A DNA stretch of 64,000 bases, taken from contig CABIZF010000001.1 of the NCBI GenBank assembly GCA_902363135.1, forward strand, positions 434,001-498,000. The letters are read 5' to 3'. Under the pieces are notes generated by a model. It saw only the letters and a program-made list of their open reading frames with translations. It searched no databases and was not told the origin of the DNA. Positions 25,740 to 34,417 of the stretch are shown piece by piece. The stretch's first letter is position 1, and each line of letters starts with the position of its first letter. This DNA is from Lachnospiraceae bacterium (GTDB taxonomy: Bacteria; Bacillota; Clostridia; Lachnospirales; Lachnospiraceae). The translations under genes were made by a program, and so were the position numbers.

Positions 25740-26570
25740 ATGAATGACGTAAATAAGTCTATGTCCCATCGGGTTTCAATGATTATCCTGGGCGCATTTC
25801 TCGGCCTGCTGGCGATCCTCGCCTGCTTCCCGTTTGTGTATATGCTCCTTCTTTCCTTCACCAATTCAACATCGCTGCGTTTCGCTCTGAGTGATGTGCA
25901 TCTGGACTTTGTAAACTATAAGGATGTCTTTGAAAAGACGAAGTTTATCTTCCCATTGAAGAACAGTGTTATCGTCGCATTCTTCACCTGTCTGATCAAT
26001 GCGCTGTTCTGCTCCATGGCTGCTTATGGTCTGGAGAAAAAGCGTTTTGCCGGCAGCAAGGGCGTATTCGCGCTGTATATGGCGACGCTGGCAGTTCCGG
26101 GCCAGGTAACGATGATTCCGGTATTTTTGATGATGCGTGACATGAACCTGATGAATACTTACTTTGCACTGATCTGCCCGTCGGTCGATGCATTCGGTGT
26201 GTTCCTGATCAAGCAGTTCATGAGCTCGGTTCCGGATGAGCTGATCGAGGCCGGTCAGATTGACGGAGCAGGAGAAATCTATACCTTTACGAAGATCGTC
26301 ATTCCGCTGATCAAGCCGGCGCTCGTATCATTGACGGTATTTACCTTTATTTCCGCATGGAACGGATTCTTGTGGCCGTTGGTTATCTGCTCTGACAGTA
26401 AGATGCAGACACTTCCGGTAGCATTGTCTCTTCTGAAGGGTAAATTTGATACGAACTATGGTCTTGTTATGGCAGGCTCTACACTGACCTTCATCTTCCC
26501 GTTCCTGTTGTATGCATTCCTGCAGAAGCAGTTCGTGGAAGGTATCGCGCTGAGCGGCGTAAAGGGCTGA
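25740..26570 (+). CDS. Sugar ABC transporter permease (MalG type)
   Basis: Second permease of the importer, 276 residues, six helices. The EAA motif is IEAGQIDGAGEIYTFTKIVI near residue 168, and the C-terminus FLQKQFVEGIALSGVKG is the classic MalG-type end. The start is two bases after the upstream permease stop, with AAGGAGGAGG overlapping that gene's end, so the two are translationally coupled. A terminator follows. Confidence 0.94.
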   Translation: MNDVNKSMSHRVSMIILGAFLGLLAILACFPFVYMLLLSFTNSTSLRFALSDVHLDFVNYKDVFEKTKFIFPLKNSVIVAFFTCLINALFCSMAAYGLEKKRFAGSKGVFALYMATLAVPGQVTMIPVFLMMRDMNLMNTYFALICPSVDAFGVFLIKQFMSSVPDELIEAGQIDGAGEIYTFTKIVIPLIKPALVSLTVFTFISAWNGFLWPLVICSDSKMQTLPVALSLLKGKFDTNYGLVMAGSTLTFIFPFLLYAFLQKQFVEGIALSGVKG

Positions 26571-26599
26571 TTGAGTTACTATTGACTTCGGTTAAATTG

Positions 26600-26644
26600 G
26601 GCAGCAGCTTTCGGACGGATACGTGCCGGGCTGTTGCCTTTTTT
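26600..26644 (+). terminator. Intrinsic terminator after the permease genes
   Basis: GGCAGCAGC (26600-26608) pairs with GCTGTTGCC (26630-26638), followed by TTTTTTG. Confidence 0.85.
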
Positions 26645-26654
26645 GTGCGGAGCA

Positions 26655-26682
26655 TTGCATAAATGCCCCGATGTGGTAAAAT
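26655..26682 (+). promoter_or_regulatory. Promoter of the DUF4091/GH123-like gene
   Basis: TTGCAT (26655-26660) and TAAAAT (26677-26682) are 16 bases apart, about 37 bases ahead of ATG 26719. It suggests this gene has its own start in addition to read-through from the transporter genes. Confidence 0.55.
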
Positions 26683-26718
26683 GGTTTTGGCGTTAATTAG
26701 AGAAAAAGGAGTCACGAA

Positions 26719-28455
26719 ATGAAGAATAAAATCAAAATTTTATATGATGGTATACAGCTGCAGCTGACGGATTCTCTGACGAAAGTGTTCTGGGATGAAA
26801 GACCGAAAGTGATGGCAGAGGAAGCTGCCGTACAGGCACTGCGCGGTGAGTGTGTTTCCTTTCAGCTCGCCTATTCTTTTGAGGGATGGCGGTTTGGAGA
26901 GGGACGGGTGCAGTCCTTCCGTTTTGCAAAGGTAAAGGTAGAATCACCGGTGCTTCCGTATCTTCAGGTGCGGAAGGTCATGAATGTGCCGAGCCGGTAT
27001 GCGGCACATAAGAAAAATGATGACAATTATCTTCGCCGGGAGCCGGGTCTGTATCCGGATCTGCTTGAGACGCTTGAGGATGACTGTGTTGTTTTCCAGG
27101 AAGACCAGTGGAACAGCCTCTGGATCGATCTGGAGGCTCCGGCGGATGCGGCGCCGGGGACGTATCCGGTGTGCATTACGTTTACGGATGCACAGGAGGC
27201 GGACGGGCAGACACTGGCGTGTGTCGAGACAGAGGTGACAGTCCTCGCCCCAAAGCTGCAGGCACAGAAGCTGATTCGGACAGAGTGGTTCTATGTGGAC
27301 TGTCTGGCAGACTACTACCATGTGCCGGTATTCTCGGAGGAGCACTGGAAGATTATTGAGCATTTTGTGGCGACAGCAGCGCACCGTGGCATCAATATGA
27401 TTCTGACACCACAGTTTACTCCGCCACTGGATACCGCGGTCGGCAAGGAACGCACGACGGTGCAGCTCGTAAAGGTGGAAAAGACGGCAGACAGCTATGC
27501 GTTTGATTTTACGGATCTGGAGCGCTGGATCGTGATGTGCAAAAAAAACGGGATCCGTTATTTTGAGATGTCCCATCTCTTTTCGCAGTGGGGAGCGGTC
27601 GCAGCTCCGAAGATTGTCGGGATGGTCGACGGCGCGGAGCAGGTGTTGTTTGGCTGGGATACTCCGGCGGCAGGCGGTGAGTATGAGAAGTTTTTGCGCA
27701 TCTACCTTCCACAGCTGAAACAGAAGCTTGAGGAGCTCGGCGTTCTGGAAGAGGCGTACTTCCACATTTCAGATGAGCCGAACCTGAATCAGATTGATTC
27801 CTATCGGGCAGCAAGTAAGATTGTCCAAAAGGAGCTGGCCGGTTGCAAATTCCTGGAAGCGCTTTCGGACTATGAATTTTATCAGACCGGACTTGTGAGC
27901 CGTCCGGTGTGTGGCTCTAACCATATTCAGCCGTTCCTGGAAAAGCAGACGCCGGGTCTTTGGGCATATTACTGTACCGCACAGGGTGTCGATGTGAGCA
28001 ACCGCTTCATGGCGATGTCACTTGGACGTACCCGGATGATCGGCGTACAGCTGTATAAGTTTGACATCGAGGGTATGCTGCATTGGGGCTACAATTTCTA
28101 CAACGGCGTTGATTCTCTGTGTAAGATCGATCCGTACCGTGTGACGGATGCCTGCGGAGCCTATCCGTCCGGTGATCCGTTTATTGTCTACCCGGGTGAG
28201 GGTGGCTATCCAAAGGAGTCAATCCGCATGATGGCACTCGAAGAAGCGATGAATGATGTGCGTGCCCTGCAGATGCTGGAGGGTTTTATCGGAAGAGCAC
28301 AGGTGCTTGCACTGATCGAAGAGGATCTGGAGCAGCCGCTTGAGTTCGACAGGTTCCCGGCGTGGCCAGAGGATGCGGCGTACCTGACGAATCTGCGCGC
28401 AAAGGTGAATGCGAAGCTCTGTGCGTGTGCAGGCAGCAAAGCGACTTGTAAATAA
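26719..28455 (+). CDS. DUF4091 / GH123-like glycoside hydrolase
   Basis: A 578-residue cytoplasmic protein with no signal peptide. The N-terminal 180 residues form a beta-sandwich-like region; a TIM-barrel follows with FHISDEPNLNQ near residue 348, giving adjacent Asp352-Glu353 as seen in the catalytic pair of GH123 N-acetylgalactosaminidases. GRTRMIGVQLYKFDIEGMLHWGY and EEAMNDVRALQMLE near the C-terminus are the DUF4091 features. AAAAAGGAG precedes ATG 26719. It sits beside a sugar ABC importer, so it probably hydrolyses an imported oligosaccharide. Specificity is not known from sequence; a non-glycosidase role is possible. Confidence 0.82.
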   Translation: MKNKIKILYDGIQLQLTDSLTKVFWDERPKVMAEEAAVQALRGECVSFQLAYSFEGWRFGEGRVQSFRFAKVKVESPVLPYLQVRKVMNVPSRYAAHKKNDDNYLRREPGLYPDLLETLEDDCVVFQEDQWNSLWIDLEAPADAAPGTYPVCITFTDAQEADGQTLACVETEVTVLAPKLQAQKLIRTEWFYVDCLADYYHVPVFSEEHWKIIEHFVATAAHRGINMILTPQFTPPLDTAVGKERTTVQLVKVEKTADSYAFDFTDLERWIVMCKKNGIRYFEMSHLFSQWGAVAAPKIVGMVDGAEQVLFGWDTPAAGGEYEKFLRIYLPQLKQKLEELGVLEEAYFHISDEPNLNQIDSYRAASKIVQKELAGCKFLEALSDYEFYQTGLVSRPVCGSNHIQPFLEKQTPGLWAYYCTAQGVDVSNRFMAMSLGRTRMIGVQLYKFDIEGMLHWGYNFYNGVDSLCKIDPYRVTDACGAYPSGDPFIVYPGEGGYPKESIRMMALEEAMNDVRALQMLEGFIGRAQVLALIEEDLEQPLEFDRFPAWPEDAAYLTNLRAKVNAKLCACAGSKATCK

Positions 28456-28477
28456 GCGCTTGCGTGGAGGAGCACAG

Positions 28478-30310
28478 ATGAATGAGAAGTGGTATGTGGC
28501 TGCGAAAAAGGCAGATTTTCAGGGGATTGCAAAGCGGTTCGGCATTGATCCTGTGACGGCGCGCATCATCCGCAACCGGGATGTGGTCGGCGACGATGAG
28601 ATCCGGCAGTATCTGTATGGGACACGCGCGGAGCTTGGCGATCCGGCACAGCTTCAGGGAGGGCTGGAGGCGGCATCGCTTTTAAAGCAGAAAATCGAAG
28701 CAGGGAAGAAGATTCGGATTATAGGTGACTATGACATCGATGGTGTCAATTCGACCTATATTTTGTATCGGGCACTGACGCGATGCGGAGCGCAGGTCGA
28801 TTATGAGATTCCTGACCGGATGAAGGATGGCTATGGGCTGAATATTTCTCTGTTAAAGCTGGCGCTGGAAGAAGGCATCGACACGGTCCTGACCTGTGAC
28901 AACGGAATCTCGGCGATTGCGGAGATCGCATATGCGAAAGAGAATGGGATGACGGTCATCGTGACGGATCACCATGAACCGTTATTTGAGGAGGTACCAG
29001 AAGAGGATCAGGCGGAGACAATACAGCCGCAGACGGATACAGCGCGGCGGATTCCATCCCCGGATGGGACACGCATCTTCCGCCTTCCGCCTGCAGATGT
29101 GCTTGTCAATCCAAAGCAGCCAAATTGCCGGTACCCGTACAAAAAGCTGTGCGGGGCGGCTGTCGCGTGGAAGGTTGTCTGCCTTTTGTATCGCCTCTAT
29201 GGGATGGAAGAGGAGGCGGAGCAGTTCCTTCAGTTTGTGGGCTTTGCGACGGTCGGGGATGTCATGGAGCTGGACGGAGAGAATCGAATTCTCGTAAAGG
29301 AAGGGTTAAAGCAGCTGCGAATCACACAGAACTACGGATGGCGTGCACTGATTCAGGCAAACAATCTGGATTTTGACACGCTGAATTCGTACCATATCGG
29401 ATTTGTGCTTGGTCCGTGCATCAATGCGAGCGGCCGACTGGATACAGCAAAGCGCTCTCTGCGGCTGCTGCTCGCAAAGGATGCGGCGGAAGCGGAGCTG
29501 CTTGCGGCCAGGCTTAAGCAGCTGAACGATGAACGAAAGGAGCTGACACAGGCGGCGGTCGATCTGGCCTGTGAGCAGATTGACGGGAGCACGGAAGCAA
29601 ATGACCGGGTGCTCGTCGTTTATCTTCCGGATTGCCACGAGAGCATAGCCGGAATCGTGGCAGGCCGGATCCGGGAGCGGTACGGAAAGCCGACATTTGT
29701 TGTGACCAATGCAGAGGCAGAGGATGAAGCGAAGGGATCCGGGCGTTCGATTGAGGCGTATTCGATGTTTGAGGAGATGGTCAAATGTCAGGATCTGTTC
29801 CGAAAATTTGGCGGACATCCGATGGCAGCCGGTTTTTCCCTGCCGCGCAGCCGGATCGACGAGATGCGTCGTCGGCTGAATGAAAATTGTACAATGACAG
29901 AAGAGGATATGGCAGAGAAGATCATGGTCGACGTGCCGATGCCAATTAACTATATCAGGGAATCACTGGTCGAAGAGCTGTCTGTGCTGGAGCCGTTCGG
30001 AAATGGAAATGAAAAGCCGCTGTTCGCAGAATGCCACCTGAAGCTCCTCTCGGCGCGCATTCTCGGGAAGAACGCAAATGTCCTGAAACTTCAGGTAGCC
30101 AATGCCACAGGCTGTACGATGGAGGCCCTCTATTTTGGAATTCCGGACAATATTCTTTCCTACCTGACAGACAAATATGGAAAGAATGAGGTGCAGAAGC
30201 TTCTGTGGGGCAAGGTCAATCAGATCGAGATGGATCTGACCTATTATCCGTCGATCAATGAATATCAGGGGAGAAGGACACTGCAGATTGTGATAAAAAA
30301 TTTCAGGTAA
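28478..30310 (+). CDS. recJ: Single-stranded-DNA-specific exonuclease RecJ
   Basis: 5'-3' exonuclease of recombination and mismatch repair. The DHH core has GDYDIDGVNSTYIL (Asp84, Asp86, Asp88), LTCDNGISAI and VIVTDHHEPL; the DHHA1 domain has SIAGIVAGRIRERYGKPTFV and KFGGHPMAAGFSLPRSR; an OB-like C-terminal domain follows. The 610-residue length is normal. A 30-odd residue insertion rich in polar residues (EEDQAETIQPQTDTARRIPS) lies after the DHH motif. GGAGGAGCACAG precedes ATG 28478; the upstream frame overlaps the GH123-like gene and is not used. Confidence 0.95.
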   Translation: MNEKWYVAAKKADFQGIAKRFGIDPVTARIIRNRDVVGDDEIRQYLYGTRAELGDPAQLQGGLEAASLLKQKIEAGKKIRIIGDYDIDGVNSTYILYRALTRCGAQVDYEIPDRMKDGYGLNISLLKLALEEGIDTVLTCDNGISAIAEIAYAKENGMTVIVTDHHEPLFEEVPEEDQAETIQPQTDTARRIPSPDGTRIFRLPPADVLVNPKQPNCRYPYKKLCGAAVAWKVVCLLYRLYGMEEEAEQFLQFVGFATVGDVMELDGENRILVKEGLKQLRITQNYGWRALIQANNLDFDTLNSYHIGFVLGPCINASGRLDTAKRSLRLLLAKDAAEAELLAARLKQLNDERKELTQAAVDLACEQIDGSTEANDRVLVVYLPDCHESIAGIVAGRIRERYGKPTFVVTNAEAEDEAKGSGRSIEAYSMFEEMVKCQDLFRKFGGHPMAAGFSLPRSRIDEMRRRLNENCTMTEEDMAEKIMVDVPMPINYIRESLVEELSVLEPFGNGNEKPLFAECHLKLLSARILGKNANVLKLQVANATGCTMEALYFGIPDNILSYLTDKYGKNEVQKLLWGKVNQIEMDLTYYPSINEYQGRRTLQIVIKNFR

Positions 30311-30377
30311 GGATAACAAAGGCTGTGAAATACAGCTCAGGAAAGAACGATAAGAGAATGACAGGAGGCCTGGTTTT

Positions 30378-31112
30378 ATGAAGTTACTGATTATACGACA
30401 CGGAGATCCGAACTACGACATTGATTCGCTTACGCCGAAGGGCTGGAAAGAGGTAGCGTATCTTTCTGAGCGGATTGCCAGGCTGGACATCCGTGATTTT
30501 TACGTTTCACCGTATGGACGCGCAAAGGATACCGCATCTCTTACCCTGAAAAAAATGGGGCGCACTGCGACCGAATGCGAATGGCTGCGCGAATTTACGC
30601 CAAAGATCGTCCGCCCGGATCGGGGACCGGTACCCGCTGCCGTCTGCTGGGACTGGCTTCCGCAGGACTGGATGAAGGAGGAAGATTTCTTCTATTATGA
30701 TCGCTGGATGAACCCGAAGGTCATGCAGGACGGGCATGTCGGTGAGGAATATAAATGGGTCACAGACAGTCTTGATGAGCTGCTGGCCCGCTATGGCTAT
30801 GTGCGTGAAGGCCACTATTACCGCGTTGAAGAGTCCAACAACGACACAATTGCTTTTTTCTGTCACTTCGGACTCGGCTGTGTCCTGATCTCACATCTGC
30901 TCGGCGTTTCTCCGATGGTGCTCTGGCATGGGCTGTGCGCTGCGCCGAGCTCTGTCGCAGTCCTGAATACCGAAGAGCGCCGTCAGGGTATTGCCAGCTT
31001 CCGTATGAGCGAGTACGGTGATATTTCCCATCTTTACGCCAACGACGAGCCACCTGCATTTGCGGCACGGTTCTGCGAGCGTTATGAAAATGAAGAAGAG
31101 CGGCACGACTGA
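30378..31112 (+). CDS. Histidine phosphatase family protein
   Basis: Branch-1 histidine phosphatase (phosphoglycerate-mutase-like fold), 244 residues. The phosphorylated-histidine motif IIRHGDPNYDIDSLTPKGW is at the N-terminus and the second catalytic histidine is in FFCHFGLGCVL near residue 160. The first motif has RHGDP rather than RHGE/RHGQ, as in several uncharacterised Clostridial phosphatases. AGGAGG precedes ATG 30378. Substrate unknown. The next 465 bases hold a branched repeat and the HPr promoter. Confidence 0.88.
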   Translation: MKLLIIRHGDPNYDIDSLTPKGWKEVAYLSERIARLDIRDFYVSPYGRAKDTASLTLKKMGRTATECEWLREFTPKIVRPDRGPVPAAVCWDWLPQDWMKEEDFFYYDRWMNPKVMQDGHVGEEYKWVTDSLDELLARYGYVREGHYYRVEESNNDTIAFFCHFGLGCVLISHLLGVSPMVLWHGLCAAPSSVAVLNTEERRQGIASFRMSEYGDISHLYANDEPPAFAARFCERYENEEERHD

Positions 31113-31152
31113 TTGTTGCCATTTTCAGGAATAAAACTGGCAAAGGCTGTAT

Positions 31153-31366
31153 ATTATGATGTTGGGGTCAAAAGGTATTTTCCCCCCAACGGATGCCTGC
31201 GAATTGCTCCGCTGCGAAGCAGCTCCCGCAATTCTGCAAACATTCGAAATCCGCTGATTTACTACGTAAATCGCTACTTTCTCATGTTTGGCGGGTCCTA
31301 AGTTCAAAAGCCTTATCATGCAAGCATGAACGGCTTTTTGACCTTTTGACCCTGGCATCATCATAT
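31153..31366. repeat. Branched palindromic repeat, full copy 3 (divergent)
   Basis: Outer stem GGGTCAAAAGG (31165-31175)/CCTTTTGACCC (31342-31352) is 11 perfect pairs, extended by TATGATG/CATCATA-like ends. Inside are three branched hairpins: GAATTGC/GCAATTC enclosing GCTGC-GAA-GCAGC; AAACAT/ATGTTT enclosing GATTTAC/GTAAATC; and TCAAAAGCC/GGCTTTTTGA enclosing CATGC/GCATG. On the minus strand it contains AGTAGCGATT and AGCGGATTTCGAATG, recalling the tail of the other copies. No coding potential seen. Confidence 0.75.
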
Positions 31367-31515
31367 TATAGAAAAACCGGCCGGAGATCAGAAGGGAGAA
31401 GTTTCAGGCAGAAACCGAAAAAAGGAAAAGGGAACGAAAAAATGGAAAAACAGTAACTTGAGTATGAATAGAATATGAACATTTTGAATTTATTTTGGAA
31501 CATTCGGCAAAAATG

Positions 31516-31544
31516 TTGAAAATTGTAAAAATTTATACTATTCT
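31516..31544 (+). promoter_or_regulatory. Promoter of the HPr-like gene
   Basis: TTGAAA (31516-31521) and TATTCT (31539-31544) are 17 bases apart, about 33 bases before ATG 31578, in a very AT-rich stretch. Confidence 0.55.
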
Positions 31545-31577
31545 AAAGACAGAATGCACGAAAAAGGAGGGGAGATC

Positions 31578-31835
31578 ATGGTCGGAAGAAAGGTAACGGT
31601 CAGTAATCCTTCAGGACTTCACATCAAACCGGCGGGACAGCTGGTGAAGGCGGCAGAGAGATGCAGCTCCAGAGTGGAGATCATTTATGATTACAGCATT
31701 ATCAATGCGCGAAGTCTTCTGAATATTCTGTCTGCGGCGATTCCGAACGGAGCGGATATTGAGCTGCGCTGCACCGGTCCGGATGAAAAAGAAGATCTGG
31801 AGATGATGACAGAAGCCATGAAACATCTTGAATAG
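31578..31835 (+). CDS. HPr family phosphocarrier protein (divergent)
   Basis: An 85-residue HPr-fold protein. His15 lies in SGLHIKPAGQ and Ser46 in NARSLLNIL, exactly at the positions phosphorylated by Enzyme I and HPr kinase in Bacillus HPr. Canonical HPr has GLHARPA, so the conserved Arg17 is Lys here. This suggests a paralogue, perhaps regulatory (Crh-like in role though it keeps His15), rather than the main PTS carrier; no PTS gene is nearby. AAGGAGGGG precedes ATG 31578. A terminator follows. Confidence 0.88.
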   Translation: MVGRKVTVSNPSGLHIKPAGQLVKAAERCSSRVEIIYDYSIINARSLLNILSAAIPNGADIELRCTGPDEKEDLEMMTEAMKHLE

Positions 31836-31865
31836 AACAGAGCCGGACACGTCCGGAGTTTTATG

Positions 31866-31915
31866 AAAAAGCGTTTTCCGAAGTAGAGTAAGAGCGAACC
31901 GGAGGCGCTTTTTTT
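31866..31915 (+). terminator. Terminator after the HPr-like gene
   Basis: AAAAAGCG (31866-31873) pairs with CGCTTTTT (31906-31913) with an inner TCCG/CGGA stem and a seven-T run. Confidence 0.8.
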
Positions 31916-31950
31916 CTACCGGTGTCTTTACCACTTCCGCTTGATTAAAG

Positions 31951-31976
31951 AAAAACCGGGGAGCAGTCCCCGGTTT
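31951..31976 (-). terminator. Terminator of hcp (minus strand)
   Basis: AAACCGGGG and CCCCGGTTT form a perfect 9-pair stem; read on the minus strand it is followed by TTTTTC. It lies six bases after the hcp stop. Confidence 0.88.
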
Positions 31977-31981
31977 AAAAA

Positions 31982-33586
31982 TCATTTATTGTGGCTCATC
32001 AGCGCTTTGATGTCTTCCTCCGGTGTGGTGACAGGTGCAATGCCATAATTTTCTACCAGAAAGTTCAGAATATTAGGAGACAGGAACGCCGGAAGGGAAG
32101 GACCAAGGCGGATGTTTTTAATGCCAAGATGCAGGAGCGTTAACAGGATGCAGACCGCTTTCTGTTCGTACCAGGAGAGAACGAAGGAAAGCGGAAGCTC
32201 ATTTACAGAACATCCAAATGCATCTGCAAGTGCCACAGCAACCTGGATTGCACCGTACGCATCATTACACTGCCCCATATCCATCAGCCGCGGCAGCCCG
32301 CCGATTTCTCCCAGATCAAGATCATTGAAACGGAATTTGCCGCATGCCAGGGTGAGGATGATACTGTCAGAAGGCGTCTGTTTTACAAATTCCGTATAAT
32401 AGTTTCGACCTGGCTTGGCACCATCACAGCCGGCTACCAGGAAGAAATGACGGATTGCACCTGATTTTACGGCGTCCACTACTGTATTTGCATGGGACAG
32501 GATCGCTGCATGGCCAAAACCGGTTGTCACTTTTGTGCCGCCGTTGATACCAGAGAATATCTGATCTTCTTTGTAACCGCCCAGCTCCAGTGCTTTTTCA
32601 ATCACCGGCGTGAAATCTTTCTTCTCGTCGATATGAACAGCGCCCGGGAAAGCAACCACTTCAGTTGTAAATACTCTGTCGGCATAACTGCTTTTTGGCG
32701 GCATCAGACAGTTGGTGGTGTAAAGAATCGGAGCGGGGAGATGATCAAACTCTTTTTGCTGATTCTGCCATGCGGTTCCGAAATTTCCTTTTAAGTGAGA
32801 GAATTTCTTTAAGAGCGGATAGGCATGGGCAGGGAGCATTTCACCATGAGTATAGATGTTGATTCCTTTTCCCTCTGTCTGTTTAAGCAAAAGCTGCAGA
32901 TCCTTCAGATCATGACCGGTTACTACAATAAACGGTCCTTTTTCTACAGTAAGTGTAACAGTAGTTGGTTCCGGTGTTCCATAGGTTTCTGTATTTGCTT
33001 TATCAAGAAGTGCCATACACTTCAGATTGATTTCCCCTACCTTCAGTACGGTAGGAAGCAGCGTCTCCACGCTTTCTTCATAGCCGATCTTAAAGAGTGC
33101 TTCGCAGAAGAATTGATTCACTTCGGCATCTTCGTAGTTCAGAACATTTGCATGATAGGCATAGGCTGCCATTCCGCGAATCCCGAAAAGAATAAGAGAC
33201 TTCAAAGAACGGATATCTTCATCGGCATTCCACAGCTGCTGCATATCGTATTCGTCTGTTCTGCCGCAGGGTGACTGACATTTGCTGCAGTCAGGGACCA
33301 GTCGTTCCTTCTCTGCCCTGACTTTTTGTATCATAGTTTCGATTGCTGCGTCGTCAAAGCTCACATTTGTAACGGTAGTAAACAGCCCTTCGATTATGAC
33401 TTGCGCGGTTTCTTTGGAAATAGCTGCCGTACCGTCAATGGCTCTTGCGAGGCCGATCAGGGCACCCGTCAGTTCATCCTGCAATTTGGCTGTATCTGCC
33501 TTTTTTCCACAGACGCCGGTATTTCCTGTGCAGCCGGTACACCCGGCTGTCTGCTCACACTGAAAGCAAAACATTTTCTTATTCAT
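31982..33586 (-). CDS. hcp: Hybrid cluster protein / hydroxylamine reductase
   Basis: Fe-S-O protein that reduces NO (and in vitro hydroxylamine), protecting anaerobes from nitrosative stress. The 534-residue chain starts MNKKMFCFQCEQTAGCTGCT and continues GNTGVCGK, giving the N-terminal Cys set for the 4Fe-4S cluster. C-terminal motifs supplying the hybrid cluster include GGTKVTTGFGHAAILSHAN, FLVAGCDGAKPGRNYYT and ILTLACGKFRFN. AAAGGAG precedes the start. It is 14 bases downstream of the ferredoxin-type gene, its probable electron partner, and the pair is divergent from a Crp/Fnr regulator. Confidence 0.96.
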   Translation of the reverse strand: MNKKMFCFQCEQTAGCTGCTGNTGVCGKKADTAKLQDELTGALIGLARAIDGTAAISKETAQVIIEGLFTTVTNVSFDDAAIETMIQKVRAEKERLVPDCSKCQSPCGRTDEYDMQQLWNADEDIRSLKSLILFGIRGMAAYAYHANVLNYEDAEVNQFFCEALFKIGYEESVETLLPTVLKVGEINLKCMALLDKANTETYGTPEPTTVTLTVEKGPFIVVTGHDLKDLQLLLKQTEGKGINIYTHGEMLPAHAYPLLKKFSHLKGNFGTAWQNQQKEFDHLPAPILYTTNCLMPPKSSYADRVFTTEVVAFPGAVHIDEKKDFTPVIEKALELGGYKEDQIFSGINGGTKVTTGFGHAAILSHANTVVDAVKSGAIRHFFLVAGCDGAKPGRNYYTEFVKQTPSDSIILTLACGKFRFNDLDLGEIGGLPRLMDMGQCNDAYGAIQVAVALADAFGCSVNELPLSFVLSWYEQKAVCILLTLLHLGIKNIRLGPSLPAFLSPNILNFLVENYGIAPVTTPEEDIKALMSHNK

Positions 33587-33600
33587 TTTTGTAGTCTCCT

Positions 33601-34320
33601 TTATTCCATGATTTTTCCGTCAATACTTATCGTTACAACCTGCCATGGTATGAATTTTCCGCTGTTTTGAAGCGCTTTTTTTGCTGCCATCTCCAGACCA
33701 CCGCAGCATGGGACTTCCATTCTTACGATCGTTACACTTTGAATGCTGTTATTTTGAATAATTGCAGTCAGCTTCTCACTATAATCCGCCTGGTCTAATT
33801 TGGGACAGCCAATTAATGTTACCTTATTCCGCATAAAATCCTGATGGAAGCCTGCATAAGCGTAAGCAGTACAATCAGCGGCAATTAAAAGCTTTGCACC
33901 GTTAAAATATGGTGCACTGACAGGTGCCAGCTTTATCTGTACCGGCCAGTTCTGAAGCCTTGATACCTGGATTGCAGGTGAAAATGGCTTTTCGGTTTCA
34001 GACAGCTCCTGTCGCTGGATTTGCATACTTTTAGAGCCGGGGCAGCCGGTATGTGTGGACCGTGCCTGATTTTTTGCAAATAGTTTCATTTGTGCTTTTT
34101 TTACGGCTTCTTCATCATACTCAGGTGCTTCTCGTTCTTCAAAGGAAATGGCTCCTGTTGGACATTCCGGGAGACAATCTCCCAGTCCGTCACAGAAATG
34201 CTCTCTTACCAACTCTGCTTTTCCATCAATGATATCAATGGCCCCTTCGTGACAGGCAGCTGCACAGGCACCGCAGCCATTGCATTTTTCTTTATCGATC
34301 CGGATAATCTTTCTTATCAT
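33601..34320 (-). CDS. 4Fe-4S ferredoxin-type protein, Hcp partner
   Basis: A 239-residue protein with an N-terminal 2x[4Fe-4S] ferredoxin domain: CNGCGACAAAC and, after a linker, a second set CDGLGDCLPEC. The remaining 150 residues form a conserved domain with single cysteines (AADCTAYAYAGF, LIGCPKLDQADY, EVPCCGGLE). This arrangement is found beside hcp in many Clostridia, where it presumably passes electrons to Hcp. ATG 34320 follows GGAGGGTAAAA; the frame from 34341 has no site. First gene of a minus-strand operon with hcp. Confidence 0.88.
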   Translation of the reverse strand: MIRKIIRIDKEKCNGCGACAAACHEGAIDIIDGKAELVREHFCDGLGDCLPECPTGAISFEEREAPEYDEEAVKKAQMKLFAKNQARSTHTGCPGSKSMQIQRQELSETEKPFSPAIQVSRLQNWPVQIKLAPVSAPYFNGAKLLIAADCTAYAYAGFHQDFMRNKVTLIGCPKLDQADYSEKLTAIIQNNSIQSVTIVRMEVPCCGGLEMAAKKALQNSGKFIPWQVVTISIDGKIME

Positions 34321-34417
34321 TTTTACCCTCCGTAGCAACATTTAACTTTAGTTTCTGTCAGAAGTATAGTATAATAATTACAATGTGTATGTTTGATTTC
34401 CAACAGGAGGAATGATT
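34321..34417. promoter_or_regulatory. Divergent control region of hcp operon and Crp/Fnr gene
   Basis: An AT-rich 97-base gap between divergent starts. TATAAT at 34370-34375 is a plausible -10 for the plus-strand regulator. I found no clear symmetrical Crp/Fnr-type site by eye; a weak or imperfect operator cannot be excluded. Confidence 0.45.
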
